Shown here piece by piece: positions 33,241 through 45,236 of a stretch of 64,000 bases of DNA (the first letter of the stretch is position 1; the number at the start of each line of letters is the position of its first letter). The DNA is taken from positions 54,771,470 to 54,835,469 of the forward strand of contig CM054154.1 in assembly GCA_028751875.1 (NCBI GenBank), given 5' to 3'. Origin of the DNA: Rapana venosa. Lineage: Eukaryota; Mollusca; Gastropoda; Neogastropoda; Muricidae. The notes beneath the pieces are model-generated. The model searched no databases, was not told the origin of the DNA, and saw only the letters and a list, made by a program, of their open reading frames with translations. The translations under genes were made by a program, and so were the position numbers.

Positions 33241-33986
33241 GAAGACTCTCTAACTGATCCTCAGAGATTCTGGAGCACAGTCAGGAAGCACATTGGCAGA
33301 CCAGTGTGCCAAAGTACCATCTCTTCCGAAGCATGGTATGAACATTTTTTGCTGTATTTAAGCCAAGTTGTCCCAGGTCAAATACAGATGAGACACTTAA
33401 CTGTTTCTACTCCTATGATATAACTTACAAGTAGATATTACAATACTTGAGCAAGAAATTACACATCAAGAAGTATTACAGGCTATATCTATGTTAAAAA
33501 ACAATAAAGCAGCCGGTCCAGATGGATTCGCTGGGGAATTTTACAAATATGCAGGCCCAGAAGTTGCATTATTTCTAACTAAATATTTCAATAAATTGTT
33601 CTCTTCTGGTAGTTTTCCACTTCAATGGGCAGAAGCAGTCATTCAGCCAATATTTAAGAAAGGTGACGTCAATTCTCCTGATAGTTATAGAGGCATCTCC
33701 TTACTAAATGTTTGTGGAAAACATTATAGCTACATTCTGAATAAGCGTTTATCTCTATGGTTAGAAGAAAAGAAAGGACTAAACAAGCACAGGCAGGATT
33801 CAGACGTAATTATAGCACAATTGACCATATATTTACCCTTTTGTCATTAATCCAGAAACAGTTTGTTAATCATGGAAAGTTGTACTGTGCCTTTATAGAC
33901 TTTAGGAAGGCCGTCGATTTAGTTGATAGGTGTTGCTTGTGGTCAGTACTCAGAAAAAATGGTGTTGAAGGAAAATTGCACAGGGC
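33241..33986 (+). pseudogene. Family-B LINE RT, first half
   Basis: After the linker end (DSLTDPQRFWSTVRKHIG) the RT begins with NNKAAGPDGFAGEFYKYAG, then WAEAVIQPIFKKGD and YRGISLLNVCGKHYSYI, QAGFRRNYSTIDHIFTL and AFIDFRKAVDLVDR (catalytic Asp present). It shifts frame near 33760 and is cut in KLHRA by the element at 33987. Confidence 0.85.
33972..33986. repeat. Target-site duplication, left, of the ORF1-only element
   Basis: aaaattgcacagggc, repeated exactly at 35182-35196. Removing the insert restores GKLHRALQSMYN in the RT. Confidence 0.93.
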
Positions 33987-35181
33987 GAGAGTGGCTTCCC
34001 TAGCTTGGCTACCAGCAGGAAGGAATTTTGAAAAGGAGTGAGTAATCTTGGCGTTATTTTGTATCAAAGACGTTCAATATGCCAGTGACAGGATAGCTTT
34101 CGCGCTTAGAGTGTGTTCTGAACACCTTTTTGCAGGAAATGTATTTAACGTCATTCAAGATAGACAGCAGGGACGATCAAACTGTTATTGTATTGCGACT
34201 GACACCAACTGGCCAACCAGTTGCACACACTCCAACTGACAGTGCAGTGTGTCGTGGGAAGAGTCCAGCGCAAGTTGCCAGGGACAAGAGGAGGGCGGAG
34301 GTGCACAAGACATCCAGGACAGAGGAAGGATTGCAGGCAAGTTCATCTTCACCTCCCTCGGGCCTCTTTCTCCCTACGCCACCAAGTCTGTACTATACAA
34401 CACAGAATGCCACTGCACATGACACTTTCTATGCCACTGACACATACAACACGGCTCCATGTGTGGCGGAATGTGCACGTGCAGCACAGCAGACCAGCCA
34501 GCCCCGTGATACAATGTATGAGGCGGAGAATTCCTTGCTCGTGAAAACACAACACATGGATGTGCGTGTAAATGATGGCGATGATGGAGAGAAGGGTGAT
34601 GACTGGAGTGAACAAACAGAAGATTTCGCTGATGAGACACTGGCAATGTCACAGACACTGACAGAACACACAGCAGATGAAGCTATGGCAGAAGAAAACG
34701 AGACAGTGTCAGGGAGAGGTTGTGATGTGGAAGATACGTCGTCAGTCAGCAAGTCAAAGCAAACCAACCAACTGTCTAGTGACGAATGCAGGCAAATAAT
34801 CGAGTGTATTGAAAAGATACAAAGGGAGTTGCGTAAAATGGACAACAGCTTTAGTTCAAGAGAAGACAGACTCAGTCCGGCAAATGGCGAAAATGGAAAC
34901 CTGTCTACACCACCCGGAAAACGGCAGACATCGTGGCCACACCGATAGAGACACGACTGTGACAAGCTTCACTTTCCTCTTCAGGCAGTGATGACAGTGA
35001 CAGTCCATATTATTGTTGTAATGTGACTATGAACATTACCGCGATCGGACTTCCATTCGCGAAGATGCTGTGAATGTAAATTGTTCGTTGTGTATGTAAT
35101 TATCGGAGCTTTCGATACCTCTTCCCCCATGTGAATGGGCCCAAAGCCTAACACATTAAATTATTTGTCATTGTCAAAAAA
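33987..35181 (+). mobile_element. Non-autonomous ORF1-only LINE derivative with 15-bp target duplication
   Basis: A 1195-bp insertion with one open frame and no endonuclease or RT. Its 3' end (CCCCCATGTGAATGGGCCC, AAAGCCTAACACATTAAATT, ATTTGTCATTGTC and an A run) resembles the 3' ends of family-B LINEs (CCCTGACATGGGC, GACGGCCTAGCTCATTACAT at 36880-36912). The layout, ORF1 plus the partner's 3' UTR, is like the half-L1 elements of mammals. Confidence 0.8.
34139..34948 (+). CDS. Hydrophilic ORF1-like protein of the non-autonomous element
   Basis: An open frame of about 269 codons from the first ATG (34139). It starts MYLTSFKIDSRDDQTVIVL, has a conserved-looking basic block KSPAQVARDKRRAEVH (residues about 37-52), a Ser/Thr/Pro-rich middle, an acidic stretch (DDGEKGDDWSEQTEDF) and a short coiled coil (IIECIEKIQRELRKMD). 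It carries no RRM or 2A motif and is unlike the other ORF1 proteins here. The start is uncertain, since the frame is open to 34130. An RNA-binding role is inference from position only. Confidence 0.6.
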   Translation: MYLTSFKIDSRDDQTVIVLRLTPTGQPVAHTPTDSAVCRGKSPAQVARDKRRAEVHKTSRTEEGLQASSSSPPSGLFLPTPPSLYYTTQNATAHDTFYATDTYNTAPCVAECARAAQQTSQPRDTMYEAENSLLVKTQHMDVRVNDGDDGEKGDDWSEQTEDFADETLAMSQTLTEHTADEAMAEENETVSGRGCDVEDTSSVSKSKQTNQLSSDECRQIIECIEKIQRELRKMDNSFSSREDRLSPANGENGNLSTPPGKRQTSWPHR

Positions 35182-35196
35182 AAAATTGCACAGGGC
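35182..35196. repeat. Target-site duplication, right, of the ORF1-only element
   Basis: aaaattgcacagggc, identical to 33972-33986. Confidence 0.93.
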
Positions 35197-36560
35197 ACTC
35201 CAAAGTATGTACAATATTGTAATAGCAAGGGTCAGTGTGGGAGGTGAATTAACTGATATTTTCATGTGTCCTGGGGGACTGAGGCAGGGAGACATTTATA
35301 GTCCTGTTTTATTCTCCCTTTACATTAATGAGTTAGCCATTGAAATTGTTCAGAGAGGAAAGCATGGTATATCTTTAACACCAGAGCAAATGCAAATACT
35401 GATACTACTCTTTACAGATGATGTAGTATTGTTATCGTACACTAAAGTTGGTCAGCAAACACAATTGAATATATTAAGTGACACAGCAAAAAGGCTAGGA
35501 TTGATAGTGAATATGGAGAAATCCAAAGTCATTGTCTGTTGAAAAGGTGGCCACCTCGCTGTACGGGAAAAATGGCTCTATAATGGAAACAGCCTTGAAG
35601 TGGTTAACCAATATAAATACCTAGGAGTTATTTTTTCCACAGGTTTGTCCTTTTCTTATGCACTGAAAGACATGGCTACTAGGGCCAAAAAAGGTGTGGT
35701 TGGTATTTTACGTTTATTATGGTCTCTTGGTAATCAATCCCCTAAAATATTTTTCAAACTCTTTGACTGCCAGATTCAACCAATTTTAACACATATGGCT
35801 CTGAGGTATGGGGTTTTACAGCTGATCATTCCATCATTGAAAGAGTACACGTCTTTGCCATTAAGAGATTCTTAAATGTGAGCATTAGAACTCCAAATGC
35901 TCTGGTGTATGAATAGACTGGTAGATTTCCACTCTTTATCAATACTTATGTTCGGAATATAAAATACTGGATAACTCTTACAAGAATGGATAAAGATCGT
36001 ATTCCATATCAATCATACAACATGCTGCTTAACCTCCATTACAATAATACGAATAGTTGGCTTCACTCTGTATCGCTATGGGTTTGGTTTTGTGTGGGAG
36101 TGTCAGGGAGTTGCAGATGCAAGGATATTTCTGGCAGAATTCAGACAACGTCTTCTGGATTGTTACGCTCAAAGCTGGAGCAGTGAAATCAACTCAAATG
36201 AGCGATATGCATTCTATTCCTTATTGAAACAAAATCTATGTCTTTCTGGTTATCTATCAATCGTTCAAAACAGTACTGTGAGGAAGTATTTAACTAGAAT
36301 GCGCCTTGGCGCTTCACCATTAAGATGTCACACGAACCGTTACAATAAGGCACCAATGTGTTCTGACTGTCCTTTCTGCCAGAATATCTATGAATCTGAA
36401 ATACATTTCATGTTTACATGCCCAAGATACAAACTGCTACGGGATCAGTTTATACCTAACAAATTATATAATCAACATTTGCTTTCAGACTGGTGTTGCT
36501 GCTCTCAAGCACAACACATGCAAAGTCAGCAATGTTTTATATCAAAAGCGTACTTAATTT
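35197..36560 (+). pseudogene. Family-B LINE RT second half, thumb and C-terminal zinc finger
   Basis: LQSMYNIVIARVSVGGELT leads to CPGGLRQGDIYSPVLFSLYI and the catalytic site LLFTDDVVLLS (first residue of Y/F-A-D-D altered: FTDD). Then VNMEKSKVIVC with a stop at 35540, QYKYLGVIFSTGLSF, and a C-terminal region with YQSYNMLLNLHYNNTNSW. A zinc-binding motif CPFCQNIYESEIHFMFTCPRY lies at about 36370-36430. Several stops are present. Confidence 0.85.
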
Positions 36561-36926
36561 AAGGTCAGTTAGGATGGTGGAGACAACGTGACTATGAACT
36601 GTTCTTGTTGATGTGTTTTTCTTATTGCTGGTTGCAATGGTTACATGCTATTGTTTTGTCCTGCGCCTGGTGCGGAAAAAAATGTTTTCGTAACATGGTG
36701 TTATTGATGTTCATTAGTTGTCATTGATATTACAGCCGGGGGTACTACCACAAGTTCAGTGTGACTGGCTTTCTGGAATATATGCACACAGCGGACTCTG
36801 TTTCACAACTGTTGGTGTTGCACTGATGTTTTCGGGAGAGAAGTATCTCAGCATGGCGTCATCCCCGTCCACTGTTCCCCTGACATGGGCAGACGGCCTA
36901 GCTCATTACATTATTTGACTTGACTT
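36561..36926 (+). other. 3' UTR of the full-length family-B LINE
   Basis: Non-coding, with GTTCCCCTGACATGGGCA and CATTATTTGACTTGACTT at its end. It stops directly at the 16-bp target duplication. Confidence 0.75.
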
Positions 36927-36942
36927 TAGTCTGACTCGCTGA
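36927..36942. repeat. Target-site duplication, right, of the full-length family-B LINE
   Basis: tagtctgactcgctga, identical to 23202-23217. Confidence 0.9.
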
Positions 36943-37376
36943 ATGGGGAAAGCCAGAGGTGGCTATTCCAGAGCATTCAAACAAAATACACTCACAGAGA
37001 ACACAGGAGAAGAAGAAACAGTATTTATGAAACCCAAAAAGCATGTACAAATCTAACACTTCACATTTCCGAGTTTTGAAACTGTGAGAAAAAAGGATGA
37101 CTCTCCCTCTCGCTCTCTCATAATCGGTATATCTGTTGTTGCTTTTACATTAATGTTCAAGTCAATTGGAGATTAAGAATTATTTGATTATACATTTATT
37201 TTCTCTTTTTTAAAATCATAATTTGAACTTTTGTTGTCATTGTAGATGGGTGTTTTTCTCTCTTTGTTTTGTTGATAGTCCCTTATCACGCCAAGGGCCA
37301 GATAAAAAGAAGTATTTCCACGCTAATTCTATAACCATTGACAAATAAAGATCATTCATTCATTCTATCTCTCTAT
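36943..37376. other. Intron flank and a short LINE 3' end
   Basis: Bases 37270-37370 read CACGCCAAGGGCCAGATAAA, ATTCTATAACCATTGACAAA and AGATCATTCATTCATTC, a LINE 3' end with an ATTC tail, + strand. The part before 37250 has no recognisable content. Confidence 0.5.
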
Positions 37377-37491
37377 CTCGTCATCTCTCTCTCTCTCTTT
37401 CTCTCGCCATCTCTCGCCATCTCTCGCCCTCTCTCTCTCTCGCTCTCCTCTCGCCCTCTCTCTCTCTCTCTCTCTCGCTCATCTCTTCTCT

Positions 37492-37547
<56 letters not shown>

Positions 37548-37841
37548 CATCCTCTCGCCTTCTCTCTCTCTCGCCATCTCTCGCCATCTCTCGCCTCTCC
37601 TCTCTCTCTCCTCTCTCGCCACTCTCTCGCCCTCTCTTCTTCTCTCTCTTCGCCTCTCTCGCCATCTCTCGCCCTCTCTCTCCTCTCTCTCTCGCCATCT
37701 CTCGCCCCTCTCTCTCCTCTCTCTCTCCTCTCTCTCTCTCTCTCGCCCTCTCTCTCTCTCTCTCTCTCGCCATCTCTCGCCCTCTCTCCTCTCTCCCTCT
37801 CTCTCTCGCCCCTCTCTCTCTCTCTCTCGTCATCTCTCGCC

Positions 37842-37874
<33 letters not shown>

Positions 37875-37946
37875 CGCCATCTCTCGCCCTCTCCTCTCTC
37901 TCGCCATCTCTCGCCCTCTCTCTCTCTCTCGCGCCCTCTCTCTCTC

Positions 37947-38022
<76 letters not shown>

Positions 38023-38066
38023 GCCATCTCTCGCCCCCTCTCTCTCTCTTCTCTCTCGCCATTCTC

Positions 38067-38103
<37 letters not shown>
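37377..38103. repeat. Long (CT)n array with CGCCAT interruptions
   Basis: About 730 bp of CTCT interspersed with TCGCCATCTCTCGCC-type units, suggesting a higher-order repeat of roughly 30 bp grown from CT slippage. It yields meaningless Ser/Leu and Arg/Glu frames on the two strands. Confidence 0.95.
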
Positions 38104-38105
<2 letters not shown>

Positions 38106-38341
38106 CAATTGTGTGTTTATCAATTTGACATGCAAGATGTGTAAGTTCATGTTTTGGTATTATATGTTTTCTATGTTATTCTCTGCAAGTGTTTGTTGTT
38201 GTGTTTTGTGGGTGAGTTTTTGTTTTTGGGAAGGGGGGGTAATATCAGCTTTATATTGGCTTGATTTCGTTGATCGATTCATATGAAGTGAATCATATAT
38301 GTTTCATTAGTGATACTCTCACTCACTCACTCACTACTCGA

Positions 38342-39077
<736 letters not shown>

Positions 39078-39936
39078 TTGACAACTACCAAAGTCTTAAT
39101 TTTTGACTTTTCGAAAAAGTAATTTTTGGTTTATTATAAAAGTTCCTCCTTTTTATATACCTTTCTTAAACCTTAGTTATTGGGTTGTTTTTTTTACTTT
39201 CTTGCTTGTTTTTGTTAATAGTCTTTACAATTATTATTATCTTCGCTAAGAGAACATTCATGAGTAAGGCATGCTCAGTTAGAATTATGCAATGGAATTG
39301 TCAATACTAATCTTTCCTATCTAGTACAACACCTTGCTTCTCACAGTTATCATGTCCTTATGCTTCAATCACAAAATTGACCTAAAACAAATTATCCAAA
39401 CTGTCTGATTATATTTGTACACCAGTAATTGGACACAGAGATCACAATGAAAAAGTAAAAGTAGCCATTTATATACATAAAAGTTTAGATTATAACCTGT
39501 GTGTTTCACCTGTGCCAACTGATATACCAAACACACATTCCTGCGCAGCATGAGTGAAAATTAGTAATAATCAAATCATCAATTTTGTTTCTGTATATTT
39601 GCCCAAAGGCCCCAATGAAGAAAATACAGAATGGGTTCGCTGGCTTCACATGTTATATGATAAATGGTTAGCTGCTGGTTATTTTAATGCCCAATCCTAT
39701 TTCTGGGAAAAGAAAAGCAGTACTATTACCAGCAAACGGTTTGTAGAAAACTCTTCTCTATACCTGCTAAATGACGGGAGCATCACAAGGATTCCTGATA
39801 TTTCCAATCAAAGAGCTAGCGCTATTGATCTGTCCCTCTTTCACCCATTCTTGTTCCTTATTGTAAGTGGGAAACACATAATGATACTTTAGAAAGTGAC
39901 CACACACCAATTATAATTACTCTGTATGATACCTCT

Positions 39937-40767
39937 GTGCAAACAGATAAAGTTAAGGACATTGTACCAAAATACAACTATAGCAATGCTAATTGGGATA
40001 AGATTCAGTCTCTCTTAAGATTACAAGAAACAAGCATTTTAAGAAATGATGATATCAATGAATTTTATGCAAAGTTTATTAAAGGCATTCTAAAAGCTAC
40101 TCTATCCCAAAGTTTTCGTCTGTGAAATGTAATAAACACACAGGTAACATATGGTGGAATAAAACCTGTCAGAAAGCTGTAGATGAAAAGAAATTCTACT
40201 TCAAAAAGTACTTGAAAAATAAATCCTTAGAAAATCATGCTGTTTTGAAGAGGGTTAATAAAGTCACAGATAGGGTCATAGCACAGGCTAAGAGTGAATT
40301 CTGGTCTGCTTTTTGTAATAAAGAAGTAAGTAGTCATAAAGATTTACAAAAGTTATGGAAAAAACTTAATGACATGAAACATGGAATTTGTTTACCCCAG
40401 TATCCTAATAAAATTAAAAATAAGGATTTCCCAACTAATTCCGATAAAGGTGAAGCTTTTATTGATATGTTTGCTACTACAACGAGTGATGAAGGTCTGT
40501 CTCAAACACAGATTATGTTAAGAAGTAAGGAAATGCAAAAATATATATATAATGATCCCATTTCTGATGATTCACATTACATCAATGCTTCAATTACTCT
40601 GCAAGAGGTCAAAGATGTCGTTCAATCCCTTAGTAATAAAAAGACATCAGTAGGAATATATGCTGTTTCTAATGAAATGTTAAAAAATTTACCTGATAAC
40701 TGGATTTCACTACAGGAACTATTTAAAAAATGCTGGGCAGAAAGTACACTCCCTCTGTTATGGAAGC
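39937..40767 (+). pseudogene. I-group LINE linker and RT start
   Basis: Two frames (39937-40122 and 40122-40767) joined by a shift. They contain WWNKTCQKAVDEKKFYFKKY and, near the RT start, LSNKKTSVGIYAVSNEMLKN and LFKKCWAESTLPLLWK. The frame is cut at about 40768 by the RTE fragment. Confidence 0.75.
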
Positions 40768-41398
40768 TTCTTCTTTCTTTCTTCTTCTTTCTTCTTTTCT
40801 TTCATCTGCCGCTGGTGCCCTTCGGCGTCGCGGGGAGACACAGACGTCTGTCTGCAGCAAGGCGGGAGGCTTGATGTAGTGACAGGTCATGGGCTCGCAG
40901 GGTGTCAGCCACGGAGTCGCTCCATCGTCTCCTTGGTCTACCTCTGGCTTTCCAGCCATTGTATTTGGTGGTGTATGCCCGTAGGGCTGGTTGGTTGGGC
41001 GGCATTCTAGTGAGGTACCAAACCACCTGATCCTTTGCGTTTCGATATGGGAGAATTGGTGTTAGTCGCGTCTGGTCCTTGTTTGGAGGAGCTAGCGTTG
41101 TCTCTAGCAGCGCATTTCACATGTGGACCAATTTTCTCTGCTTAAGGCTTGTTGTTAGGGCCCATGTGTGACACTGGTAATGTGAGTGTTGGAACGAAGA
41201 TGCGTTGATGAGTTTTGCCTTGGTGCTCATTGGGAATCTGGAATGTTTAGAAAGGGGGGGCGAGTTGGTAACTGACGCGTGCGCTTTCTGCATCTTGTTT
41301 CTATCTCTCTGTCCAATTTTCCATCTTGTGAGAGCTGCCAAGGTATTTAATTCTTGTCTGTTTCAGCTGGTTGCCGTGATGTTGATGTCCAGCTTAGT
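40768..41398 (-). mobile_element. RTE-type LINE 3' fragment inserted in the I-group RT
   Basis: The minus strand reads KLDINITAT (RT thumb region), WKIGQRDRNKMQKAHASV, CHTWALTTSLKQRKLVHM, then MPPNQPALRAYTTKYNG, RGRPRRRWSDSVADTLRA and LPATPKGTSGR, with a (GAA)n tail. It is longer than the twin at 32188-32458. The host RT resumes at about 41399 with SYRPISL. Confidence 0.85.
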
Positions 41399-42214
41399 TA
41401 TAGTTATAGACCCATTTCATTAACTTCACATACAGGAAGCTGATGGAAAAAATCATTTTGAATAGACTGGTGTATTACTGTCACAAGAATAACGCACTTC
41501 CAGTTAATTAGGCAGGGTTCCGTAAAGGCAAGTCAAGTATTGACCATCTGGTTAAGCAAACTACAACAATTAAACATCAGTTTGCGCAAAGAAAAAATAT
41601 TCTTGACTACTTTTCTTGATGTCCATAAAGCTTATGACCAAGTTTGGCACGCACGATTGCTATACAAACTTAAATCTATTGGCTTGGCTTTTCATATTTA
41701 CTTTTATGTTAAAATTTTTCTTAGTGGCAGAAGTATCAGAGCAAAAATTGGAAACACGTATTCCAACCCAAGATTTCCTCAAATGGATATACCACAGGGT
41801 CCTGTTATTGCTCCTTATCTCTTTAACATTTTGGCTTATGTTATTCCTAGTTCGTTATCGAATAATGTTGTCCTTGTTCAGTATGCAGATGACATTTGCA
41901 TGTGGATGGAGACAACTTTGAAAAAGTCAACACCAAAAAGACAGTTAAACTATATTAAGAAAGTATATCAGCTTGAGCTTGACAAACTTAGTACTTACAT
42001 GGTAGAAAATGGTTTAAAACTCTCTCCAGATAAAAATAACATTATGCTCTTTAATGATGGAGCGGATTCCCCCTTCCTTGCCAAAGTTCAACTCCAAGAC
42101 AGGTATCTTGAGTACAAATTTGTTGTTAAATTTTTGGGCATATATCTCACTTCAAATCTTACATGGAGTAGCCATATTGAATATTTGTTAAATAAAACCA
42201 GAAAGACATTTTAA
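41399..42214 (+). pseudogene. I-group LINE RT palm and thumb
   Basis: After YRPISLTSHTGKLMEKI and an AGFRKGKSSIDHLV block with a stop (41510), a 224-codon frame holds FLDVHKAYDQVWHARLL (catalytic Asp), IPQGPVIAPYLFN, VQYADDICMW (catalytic Asp-Asp) and LSPDKNNIMLF with VKFLGIYLTSNLTW. It ends in a frame break near 42214. Confidence 0.85.
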
Positions 42215-42386
42215 AAAATTGTCAGTAGTGAGTAAACAGCCTTGGGCCCAAGATGTCACAGTTCTTAAACATCTGTCCTTGGCGCTAGTTTGTTCTAAAC
42301 TGACATACCGTCAACAAGTCTTTTAATGCCCCAAAATATTTACTAAAAAACTTAAGACTCTTGATTGTAAAGCCTTTTGCCTTGCT

Positions 42387-43625
42387 TTGGGAGTACCATC
42401 GCATGCTTCGTCCTTAGGAACATACAAAGAAATAGGAATTCTGCCTTTGGATGAATATCGCGAAATGATGCTGGCAAAGTTCATTGTAAGAAGCTCAACT
42501 ACCGAAAACAATATGGAACATGAAATCTGTGTGATATCAGATGAGCATTTTCCTAAAAGAGCCAAAAGGATTTGTTCTCTTACAACAATTGGTACTTTCA
42601 CAGCAGATCTTTTTGAAAAGTCAAAAGTTTATCCCAGAGAAACGAAATTGTCCACACCTTATGTATCTCCTAGTCCTCCATGGGAACTTCAAAGAGCTTC
42701 TTTTGATATTTATCATTCAACCTGGAAAAAAGAAAAAGGGAGTAACATTCTCAGTATTCATGTGAAGGAGCGCATGATAAATAACTACCCTTCACATCTT
42801 AAAATCTACACCGATGGATCTCTTCTAAATAGCACTGATGGAGGTGCAGCTTTCATCATTCCCTCCTTAAAGGTTGAAAAATTGTACCATATTGGAAAGA
42901 ATCATTCTATTTTTACAGCAGAGTTAACTGCCATTCTGATGGCTTTACATTACTTAATTGACTTTCCTAGGGCTATTTTACAGGTACGGTTATGTGTTGA
43001 TTCAAAATCTGTGTTACAATCTCTTAAAAACTTTGAGTCTAATATTAAACATGATCTTATAACTGAAATAAACCATCTTATACAGTTTCTCATATTAAGA
43101 GGCACCAGTGTCACCTTTTGCTGGATACCATCACATTGCAATATCTTTTATAATAAAAATGTTGATAGAGCAGCTAAAACTGTGGCAGCACACTCAAACT
43201 CTGCTGCTGTCTTGGATATACCAATGTCAATTCATCAGAATTATAACTTGATAGAAAGTGCTTGCTGGAAGCATGTTAGGAAAAAACAAGAAGATGCAGG
43301 GTTTTCCTATGGTACCACTTCAATTTTTTACCTAAATTTCTTTCTCTCTTCTTGTTTTGGGTTGGATAAATCACGCCAAAGGCCAGTCATAAGTCTTATT
43401 AATAGAATGAAGTTAAATGCTTTCCATACAAAATTCTCTACAAATGTGCATTGTGTGTGTGGTGGGGCAATCTCAAACATTCATATTCTTTTCGAATGCC
43501 AAATGTTAAAAAAGCAGCTGCCCACCATTCGTGAGAGATCTTTGCATAAGGTTTTGAACAACTCTACATTGCTCTGTAAAATTGCTTTGCTGTTGAAAGA
43601 GAGCTGTGTTAGCAATTTGCTATAG
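42387..43625 (+). CDS. I-group LINE C-terminal part with intact RNase H domain (412 codons)
   Basis: This open frame covers the region after the RT thumb. It starts in the connection (GVPSHASSLGTYKEIGILPL) and holds a complete RNase H domain: IYTDGSLLNSTDGGA (Asp, residue about 143), FTAELTAILMAL (Glu), LCVDSKSVLQSL (Asp), and CWIPSHCNIFYNKNVDRAAK (His and final Asp). RNase H removes RNA from the RNA-DNA hybrid during reverse transcription. A Cys/His motif CVCGGAISNIHILFEC (about 43452-43500) follows, like the C-terminal fingers of LINE ORF2. It is intact for 412 codons but separated from the RT by a frame break. Confidence 0.85.
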   Translation: MGVPSHASSLGTYKEIGILPLDEYREMMLAKFIVRSSTTENNMEHEICVISDEHFPKRAKRICSLTTIGTFTADLFEKSKVYPRETKLSTPYVSPSPPWELQRASFDIYHSTWKKEKGSNILSIHVKERMINNYPSHLKIYTDGSLLNSTDGGAAFIIPSLKVEKLYHIGKNHSIFTAELTAILMALHYLIDFPRAILQVRLCVDSKSVLQSLKNFESNIKHDLITEINHLIQFLILRGTSVTFCWIPSHCNIFYNKNVDRAAKTVAAHSNSAAVLDIPMSIHQNYNLIESACWKHVRKKQEDAGFSYGTTSIFYLNFFLSSCFGLDKSRQRPVISLINRMKLNAFHTKFSTNVHCVCGGAISNIHILFECQMLKKQLPTIRERSLHKVLNNSTLLCKIALLLKESCVSNLL

Positions 43626-43920
43626 CACAAGTAAATATGTCATTTATTGATTTGAAGCATAGGCATTGTACCCACCATGATATAGTTTTCGAAATTGTTA
43701 CCTTTTTTCCTAGCGTTCTTTTGGCGTGGAATACATGATTTGTATCTTTTGATCTGTTGTAGTTTAATTAGCTATATTTATTCATAAGGTTAATTCATTT
43801 CTTTCATTGTATTATAGTTACAGTAGCTAGACAGTTCCTTAACCCTTTTTCTGAATTGTTTGCCTTTTGGTGTCTTATATCACTTAATGTGAATAGACGT
43901 TAAATTGAAGAACAACAACA

Positions 43921-44326
<406 letters not shown>

Positions 44327-44330
<4 letters not shown>

Positions 44331-45236
44331 ATACGCTTTGCACTCACGTGGCACTCACCAAATGGAAAGATACACAACCAGATGGATTACATCTTGGCCC
44401 CTAAACGATTTAAGTCAAGCATCAACAAAGCCCAGACAAGAACTTTCCCTGGTGCTGATATCGGCAGTGACCACGACATGGTACTCATGACCCTACAGAT
44501 CAAGCTGAAGACCAAAAACCAGAAGAGAAATCCCCGTTTGTGGTTCAACATAGAAAAGCTGAAGTACCCCGAAGTCGCTGAAATCAGTAAAGCTGAGATA
44601 GGGGGCAGATTTGCAGCATTGAATTTCCTCCAAGATGACATCAACAACCTCACTGAGACCTTCAGCAAGACCATTCAGGAGACAGCGCTGGAGATCCTTG
44701 GGAAAGAAAGGAAAAAGAACCAACCGTGGGTTACCAACGATATCCTGGACCTGTGCGATCAACGTAGGGAGTTAAAGCCAGAGAAGAACAAAACCCCAGA
44801 AACGGCCGAAGAGTATAGAACAGTCAACAGGTCAATCAAGAAGAAAATGACTGAAGCCATGGGGAACTGGATGTCAGAACAATGCTCCAAGGTTGAGAAG
44901 GCAATGGCGAAAGGAGACAGTAAGGAGGCGTACCAGACCATCAAAGTACTAACCAAGTCCCAGCAGCCAAAGACCTCCGTTATTGAAGACAAAAAGGGGT
45001 CAGTCCTTACAGAGAGCGAAGAGAAGAGATGGACAGAATATTGCAGCGACCTGTACAACTACAAGCTGAAGGCTGATCCGAACAAACTTCACGAGCAAGA
45101 TCCCAGACCATCAGATCCTGAAAGTACACAGGTGCTGGATGAAGAGGTAGAAGAAGCAGTAAGATCCTTGAAAGGAGGCAAGTCACCAGGGATTACATCA
45201 CGGATGAGCTCATCAAGTACGGAGGCCCAGAGATGA
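44327..45236 (+). CDS. RTE ORF2, endonuclease end, linker and RT start
   Basis: Open in one frame through SDHDMVLMTLQIKL (last endonuclease motif with catalytic Asp-His), the WVTNDILDLCDQR linker and VEEAVRSLKGGKSPG. A one-base deletion near 45195 shifts the frame, and DYITDELIKYGGPE continues in the next frame. The upstream extension of this frame into the CT array is not coding. Confidence 0.8.
44331..44342. repeat. Target-site duplication, left (RTE element)
   Basis: atacgctttgca, repeated at 46660-46671. Confidence 0.88.

Larger units (their letters stand above)
23218..36926 (+). mobile_element. Full-length family-B LINE (2A-type ORF1, AP endonuclease, RT) with nested insertions
   Basis: A perfect 16-bp target duplication borders the block. 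In order it holds a 5' UTR (23218-23593), ORF1 (23594-25315 and 29331-30272), an inter-ORF region, ORF2 endonuclease (30726-32187), linker (32459-32820, 33241-33490), RT (33490-33986 and 35197-35545), thumb (35545-35930), a C-terminal zinc finger (36360-36425) and a 3' UTR ending CATTATTTGACTTGAC. Four elements and a minisatellite interrupt it. The same family is seen at 9986-11531 and 46741-53030. AP-endonuclease LINEs with 2A are known from the Rex1, CR1, L2 and Crack groups; I do not assign the clade. Confidence 0.88.
39272..43920 (+). mobile_element. I-group LINE with RNase H, nearly full ORF2, one nested insertion
   Basis: The endonuclease begins near 39272 (VRIMQWNC) and ends with RASAIDLSLFHP and DHTPIII (39815-39920). 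A linker follows (39937-40767), then an RTE fragment (40768-41398), then RT (41399-42214) with YRPISLTSHTGKLMEKI, FLDVHKAYDQVWHARLL, MDIPQGPVIAPYLF and YADD. The C-terminal frame (42387-43625) carries RNase H. The 3' end is GACGTTAAATTGAAGAAC plus (AAC)n at 43895-43920. RT plus RNase H in one ORF marks the I group (I, Nimb, Ingi and relatives). The RT and endonuclease are broken. Confidence 0.85.

Noticed and set aside
37377..38103. Long Ser/Leu-rich and Arg/Glu-rich reading frames up to about 268 codons
   Set aside because: They are translations of a CT repeat array on both strands, with no start context or domain.
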